Both the position numbers and the translations under genes were made by a program. From NCBI RefSeq assembly GCF_001262495.1, contig NZ_LGYE01000002.1, positions 672,368-736,367 of the forward strand: DNA of 64,000 bases, read 5' to 3'. Positions 59,925 to 64,000 of the stretch are shown here, piece by piece; within the stretch, counting starts at the first letter, position 1; the number at the start of each line of letters is the position of its first letter. Origin of the DNA: Microbacterium sp. GCS4. Lineage in GTDB: Bacteria > Actinomycetota > Actinomycetes > Actinomycetales > Microbacteriaceae. The notes beneath the pieces are model-generated. The model was not told the DNA's origin and made no database searches. It saw only the letters and a list, made by a program, of their open reading frames with translations.

Positions 59925-61243
59925 CCGTGCGCGAGATCGCCCGCGCAGACGTGGGGGAGACGGATGCCGCGATCGCGCGTGCCGTCGCCGCGCAGCGCCG
60001 CTGGGCGGCGCTGCCCCCGGTCGCGCGGGCGGACGCGCTCCGCTCGTTCGCTCGCGCGGTGGAGGGTGTGGCCGAGGAGCTCGCCCAGCTGGAGGTGCTG
60101 AACTCGGGTCATCCGATCGGCCAGGCCCGCTGGGAGGCCGCGCACGTCGCGCAGGTGCTCAACTACTACTCGGCCGATCCGGAGCGCCTCTCGGGTCGTC
60201 AGATCCCCGTGGCCGGCGGCCTCGACGTGACCTTCCACGACCCCTACGGCGTGGTCGGCGTGATCGTGCCGTGGAACTTCCCCATGACGATCGCGTCCTG
60301 GGCGTTCGCGCCCGCGCTCGCCGCGGGCAACGCCGTGGTGCTCAAGCCGGCCGAGCTGACGCCGCTTACCGCGATCCGGCTGGGGGAGATCGCCCGGGAA
60401 GCGGGCCTTCCCGAGGGGCTGTTCGAGGTCGTCACGGGCTCGGGCTCGGTCGTCGGGCAGCGCCTCGTGGAGCATCCGGACGTCCGCAAGGTCGTCTTCA
60501 CCGGGTCGACCGAGGTGGGCATCGAGGTCGCCGCCGGATGCGCCCGCGCGCTCAAGCCCGTCACGCTGGAGCTCGGCGGCAAGAGCGCCAACATCGTGTT
60601 CGACGACGCCGACCTCGAGAAGGCGGCGGCGGCCGTGCCCGGCTCGGTATTCGACAACGCGGGTCAGGACTGCTGCGCGCGCAGCCGCCTCCTCGTGCAG
60701 CGCTCGGTTTACGACCGGTTCCTCGAGCTGCTCGAGCCCGCCGTGCGGGCGTGGCGGGTCGGAGATCCGTCGAGCGCCGAGACCGACATGGGCCCGCTGA
60801 TCTCGGCCGCGCACCGCGACACGGTCTCGTCGTTCCTCGACGGCGCCGACATCGCATTCCGCGGCACGGCGCCGGAGGGTGACGGCTTCTGGTTCGCCCC
60901 GGCCGTGGTGCTCGCCCAGCCCGGTGACCGCATCGCCCAGCAGGAGGTCTTCGGACCGATCGTCGCCGTGCTGCCGTTCGATGACGAGGCCGACGCGATC
61001 CGCCTCGCGAACGACACGGTCTACGGTCTCGCAGGCTCGCTGTGGACCCAAAACCTGGGCCGCGCCGTGCGTGTCGCCCGCGGCGTGCAGAGCGGCGTGC
61101 TGTCGGTGAACTCGCACTCCTCGGTGCGCTACGCCACGCCCTTCGGCGGCATGAAGGCCTCGGGACTCGGGCGCGAGCTCGGACCGGACGCCGCCGAGCA
61201 CTTCACCGAGACGAAGAACGTCTTCTTCGCGACCGACGACTGA
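59885..61243 (+). CDS. aldehyde dehydrogenase (gamma-glutamyl-aminoaldehyde type)
   Basis: A 452-residue NAD(P)-dependent dehydrogenase. Catalytic Glu229 (LELGGKS) and Cys263 (GQDCCARS), Rossmann-binding VPWNFPMT, FTGSTEVG and the C-terminal PFGGMKASGLGRELG are all present. It is likely the oxidation step of the gamma-glutamyl amine pathway (PuuC-like). It starts in an ATGA overlap with the mini-ORF. Slightly shorter than many family members at the N-terminus. Next gene follows 40 bases downstream. Confidence 0.93.
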   Translation: MSAFTVIDPSTGTAVREIARADVGETDAAIARAVAAQRRWAALPPVARADALRSFARAVEGVAEELAQLEVLNSGHPIGQARWEAAHVAQVLNYYSADPERLSGRQIPVAGGLDVTFHDPYGVVGVIVPWNFPMTIASWAFAPALAAGNAVVLKPAELTPLTAIRLGEIAREAGLPEGLFEVVTGSGSVVGQRLVEHPDVRKVVFTGSTEVGIEVAAGCARALKPVTLELGGKSANIVFDDADLEKAAAAVPGSVFDNAGQDCCARSRLLVQRSVYDRFLELLEPAVRAWRVGDPSSAETDMGPLISAAHRDTVSSFLDGADIAFRGTAPEGDGFWFAPAVVLAQPGDRIAQQEVFGPIVAVLPFDDEADAIRLANDTVYGLAGSLWTQNLGRAVRVARGVQSGVLSVNSHSSVRYATPFGGMKASGLGRELGPDAAEHFTETKNVFFATDD

Positions 61244-61283
61244 CCCCGGCATCCGCCCTGATCCATCCAGCAACGGAGACACC

Positions 61284-62063
61284 ATGACCATCGATCTGAC
61301 CCAGCGACTGAAGGACCGCGTCGCGATCATCACGGGAGGCGCGAGCGGCATCGGCTTCGCGACGGCGCAGCGCTTCGCCGCCGAGGGCGCGTTCGTCGTG
61401 ATCGCCGACGTCGACCCGGCGACCGGCGAAAAGGCGGCCGCCGAGGTGGGCGGCGCGTTCCGTCCCGTCGACGTGGCCGACGAGACGAAGGTGAACGCGC
61501 TGTTCGACGGCGTCGCCGCCGAGTTCGGGCGCATCGACATCGCGTTCAACAACGCCGGCATCTCGCCCGCTGACGACGACTCGATCGAGACCACCGAGCT
61601 GCCCGCGTGGGACCGCGTGCAGGATGTGAACCTCAAGAGCGTCTACCTGTGCAGCCGCGCGGCGCTGCGGCACATGGTGCCTGCGGGACGCGGCTCCATC
61701 ATCAACACCGCCTCGTTCGTGGCGCTGCTGGGCTCGGCGACCTCGCAGATCAGCTACACGGCATCCAAGGGCGGCGTGCTGGCGATGTCGCGCGAGCTCG
61801 GCGTGCAGTTCGCGCGTCAGGGCGTGCGCGTCAATGCGCTGTGCCCCGGGCCGGTCAACACGCCGCTGCTGCAGGAGCTGTTCGCGAAGGACCCGGAGCG
61901 CGCGCAGCGCCGCCTGGTGCACGTGCCGATGGGGCGGTTCGCCGAGCCGTCCGAGCTCGCCGCCGCCGTCGCGTTCCTCGCCTCGGACGACTCCTCGTTC
62001 ATCACCGCCAGCGCGTTCGTGGTCGACGGCGGCATCACGAACGCCTACGTCACACCACTGTGA
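61284..62063 (+). CDS. short-chain dehydrogenase/reductase
   Basis: A 259-residue classical SDR. TGxxxGIG cofactor motif TGGASGIG (17-24), NNAG (89-92), catalytic Ser144, Tyr158 and Lys162 (SYTASKGG) and the C-terminal VDGGIT. In the operon it may reduce or oxidise a hydroxy/aldehyde intermediate of the amine pathway; its substrate is unknown. ATG has a weak site (GGAG, 10 bases upstream). The terminal codons include a repeated CTGTGAGCAC at the stop. Confidence 0.92.
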   Translation: MTIDLTQRLKDRVAIITGGASGIGFATAQRFAAEGAFVVIADVDPATGEKAAAEVGGAFRPVDVADETKVNALFDGVAAEFGRIDIAFNNAGISPADDDSIETTELPAWDRVQDVNLKSVYLCSRAALRHMVPAGRGSIINTASFVALLGSATSQISYTASKGGVLAMSRELGVQFARQGVRVNALCPGPVNTPLLQELFAKDPERAQRRLVHVPMGRFAEPSELAAAVAFLASDDSSFITASAFVVDGGITNAYVTPL

Positions 62064-62124
62064 GCACGGGGCTGTGAGCACGCACCTGTGCGGCGCGCAC
62101 ATCGGGGGATGACAGGCTGAGAGC

Positions 62125-62871
62125 ATGAACGAGCGGAATGCGGACGGCGAACTCGTCGAGGTGCGCAAGCTCGTCGAGGTGCGCAAGGCGGTGTACCGCC
62201 CGCTGCGTCGCGGCAACGCCCTGGAGGACGCGATCTCCCGCATCGTGCAGACCATCAGGCTCGGGGTCGTGGCTCCGGGGGAGTCGCTGCCGCCGGAGCG
62301 CGAGCTCGCGGCATCCTTCGGGGTGAGTCGCGACACCGTGCGCGACGCCATCCGCGAGCTCGCCGACACCGGATACCTGGTGCCGAAGCGCGGTCGGTAC
62401 GGCGGCACCTTCGTGGCGGACCCGCTGCCCCAGCCGTCGGATGCCGGTGCCGTGCCTCCCGCCGAGATCGACGACGTGCTCGGGCTCCGGCGGGTGCTCG
62501 AGACCGGTGCCGTCCGTGCCGCGGCGAACCGCTCGCTCGACGCGGCGACGCGGGCCGACCTCTGGGCGCGGCATGAGGCCGCGCTTCCGGCGGGCCCGGA
62601 GGAGTACCGACGCCTCGACACTCTGCTGCACCTCGCGATCGCGGAAGCTGCCGGCATCCCCTCGCTCGTCGCGCTCGTCGCCGAGAACCGCGCCTCGGTC
62701 AACGTCTGGCTCGACACGTTCCCGCTGCTGCCGCGCAACATCGCGCACTCGGGGGAGCAGCACGAGCGGATCGTGACGGCGATCCTCGCAGGCAGACCGG
62801 ATGCCGCCGAGGCGGCCATGAGCGACCACCTCGCCGGCTCCGAGTCGCTGCTGCGCGGCTTCCTCGTCTAG
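62125..62871 (+). CDS. FadR/GntR-family transcriptional regulator
   Basis: A 248-residue regulator: N-terminal GntR winged helix (PPERELAASFGVSRDTVRDAIRELADTG, in parts PPERELAASFGVSRDTVRD and AIRELADTGYLVPK) and C-terminal FCD effector domain. It is last on the plus strand of the catabolic cluster and probably controls it. The ATG is six bases after CAGGCT (62113-62118). The first residues contain the 6-residue tandem repeat LVEVRK-LVEVRK (an 18-base duplication). Ligand unknown. Confidence 0.9.
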   Translation: MNERNADGELVEVRKLVEVRKAVYRPLRRGNALEDAISRIVQTIRLGVVAPGESLPPERELAASFGVSRDTVRDAIRELADTGYLVPKRGRYGGTFVADPLPQPSDAGAVPPAEIDDVLGLRRVLETGAVRAAANRSLDAATRADLWARHEAALPAGPEEYRRLDTLLHLAIAEAAGIPSLVALVAENRASVNVWLDTFPLLPRNIAHSGEQHERIVTAILAGRPDAAEAAMSDHLAGSESLLRGFLV

Positions 62872-62877
62872 CTCGCG

Positions 62878-64000
62878 CTAGCCCGCCGCGTGCTCGTCGG
62901 CGACGGAGAGCGCGTCGTCGAGCACGGACAGGCCGCGCACGAGCTCGTCCTCGGTGATCACGAGCGGCGGGGCGACGTGCATCCGGTTGAAGTGCGTGAA
63001 CGGCCAGACGCCGCCCTTCTTCGCCGCCGCGGCGAAGGCCCCCATCGGCGCGGCATCCGCGCCGGAGGCGTTGAACGGCACGAGGGGCTCGCGCGTCTCC
63101 CGGTCGCGGACGAGCTCGACCGCCCAGAACAGTCCGCGCCCCCGGACCTCCCCGACGCTCGGATGGCTCTCGACCCAGGAGCGCAGGGTCGGCTCGACGA
63201 CGCGCTCGCCGAGGTCGCGCACGCGCTCGAGGATGCCGTCTCGCCGGAAGACCTCGAAGGTCGCGACGCCCGCGGCGCACGCGAGCGGGTGCCCCGAATA
63301 CGTGAGCCCGCCGGCGAAGGGCGTCGTGTCGAACGCCGCGGCGATGCGCTCGGAGATCACGACGCCGCCGAGCGGAACGTAGCCCGAGTTCACGCCCTTC
63401 GCGAAGGTGATGAGGTCGGGGCGTGCGTCGAACGCGTCGACGCCGAACCACTCGCCGAGCCGGCCGAAGCCCACCATGACCTCGTCGGCGATGTAGACGA
63501 TGCCGAACCGGTCGCACAGCTCACGCACGCCCTGCAGGTAGCCGGGCGGCGGCACGAGCACGCCGTTGGTGCCGACCACGGTCTCGATGATGATCGCCGC
63601 GATCGTGTGCGGGCCCTCGAGCTGGATCGTCTGCTCGAGGTGCGCGAGCGCGCGCTCCGACTCCTGCTCGAGGGTCTCGGAGTGGAACGGAGAGCGGTAG
63701 AGGTACGGGCCGAAGAAGCGCACCGTGCCGGAGTCGACCGTGTCGTTCGCCCAGCGCCGAGGATCGCCCGTGAGCGAGATCGCGGTCGCGGTCGACCCGT
63801 GGTAGCTGCGGTACATCGACAGCACCTTGCGCCGGCCAGTCGTCTGCCGTGCCATGCGCACGGCGTACTCGTTGGCCTCGGCGCCGCCGTTGGTGAAGAA
63901 GACCTTCTGGAAGCCTTCTGGCGCGACCTCGACGATGAGTCGCGCGAGCTCGCCGCGCACGTCGTTCGCCACGGCGGGCTGGATCGTCGCGAGACGGCCG
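62878..64000 (-). CDS. class III aminotransferase, 5' part missing
   Basis: A PLP aminotransferase of the omega-amino acid/putrescine type, running off the window end (frame open to base 64000). PLP Lys is in FAKGVNSGYVPLGG; other hallmarks are NGGAEANEYAVRMARQ, IETVVGTNGVLVPPPGYLQGV and ADEVMVGFGRLGEWF. In the cluster it would move the amino group from the amine or semialdehyde. GTG at 63972 is internal; the upstream residues GRLATIQPAVANDV are in frame. It is convergent with the FadR gene, 6 bases apart. Confidence 0.9.
   Translation of the reverse strand, partial: GRLATIQPAVANDVRGELARLIVEVAPEGFQKVFFTNGGAEANEYAVRMARQTTGRRKVLSMYRSYHGSTATAISLTGDPRRWANDTVDSGTVRFFGPYLYRSPFHSETLEQESERALAHLEQTIQLEGPHTIAAIIIETVVGTNGVLVPPPGYLQGVRELCDRFGIVYIADEVMVGFGRLGEWFGVDAFDARPDLITFAKGVNSGYVPLGGVVISERIAAAFDTTPFAGGLTYSGHPLACAAGVATFEVFRRDGILERVRDLGERVVEPTLRSWVESHPSVGEVRGRGLFWAVELVRDRETREPLVPFNASGADAAPMGAFAAAAKKGGVWPFTHFNRMHVAPPLVITEDELVRGLSVLDDALSVADEHAAG

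Overview
The window looks like a chromosomal segment of a high-GC actinobacterium of the family Microbacteriaceae, most likely Microbacterium or a close relative. The supporting signs are very high GC with GC3-rich codon use, a divergent C50 carotenoid (crt) operon, Lsr2, an XPB-type helicase pair, the cold-shock/DUF3027 pair, DUF3263/LytR_C genes next to groEL2, and many leaderless promoters (a TANNNT -10 box, six bases, then ATG or GTG). No rRNA, CRISPR array, insertion sequence or prophage is recognisable. Most of the window is conserved core genome with accessory pieces towards the right end.

Layout. 1-6.2 kb: end of cysS, rlmB, a nucleotide-binding oxidoreductase, a DUF4032 kinase-like protein, an MsmK/UgpC-type sugar-importer ATPase and a membrane-anchored DsbA-fold protein without its CXXC motif. 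6.2-11.1 kb: tRNA-Thr, an aldo/keto reductase and an ABC exporter linked to a NarL-type two-component system. 11.2-15.9 kb: SRAP/YedK, a DMT exporter, a nitroreductase-msrB operon, DUF2332, DUF3263 and a LytR_C protein. 15.9-17.7 kb: groEL2 with two CIRCE elements. 17.7-24.3 kb: an orphan WXG100 protein, an OmpR-type two-component system, the XPB helicase and its partner. 24.4-29.6 kb: a cold-shock protein, DUF3027 with an aspartate/serine repeat tail, serC, dtxR/ideR, an M23 peptidase behind a long structured leader, a tiny ORF ending in a strong terminator, an HNH protein and tRNA-Arg.

29.6-38.3 kb: the C50 carotenoid operon idi-crtE-crtB-crtI-crtYe-crtYf-crtEb, with an MMPL exporter at its end and a divergent MarR regulator placed like CrtR of Corynebacterium glutamicum. 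38.3-41.7 kb: lsr2, a GAF-LuxR regulator and the DUF485-actP acetate symporter operon. 41.8-46.4 kb: an O6-alkylguanine-transferase homologue whose catalytic cysteine is valine, divergent from a 1239-residue DUF4011-type superfamily 1 helicase whose Walker A and B residues are lost. 46.4-50.5 kb: mscL, fmdB, a 5-formyl-THF cyclo-ligase, galU, rimJ, a GlpR/SepX-like membrane protein and tRNA-Ala. 50.5-55.9 kb: ThuA plus Gfo/Idh/MocA sugar genes, an arginase-family protein, DUF445, a Phd/VapC toxin-antitoxin pair and a CsoR/FrmR-family regulator. 56-64 kb: an ethanolamine-permease-like carrier divergent from a gamma-glutamylation pathway (GlnA-like ligase, gamma-glutamyl hydrolase, aldehyde dehydrogenase, SDR, FadR regulator, class III aminotransferase), which suggests catabolism of an amine such as ethanolamine or a polyamine.

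The most unusual points are the two neighbouring DNA-repair-type enzymes that have lost their catalytic residues (41.8-46.2 kb), the structured leader before the M23 peptidase, the 36-codon ORF overlapping a terminator, two tandem duplications of gene starts that create chains of mini-ORFs (53.4 and 59.8 kb), and the recurrent leaderless promoter pattern.
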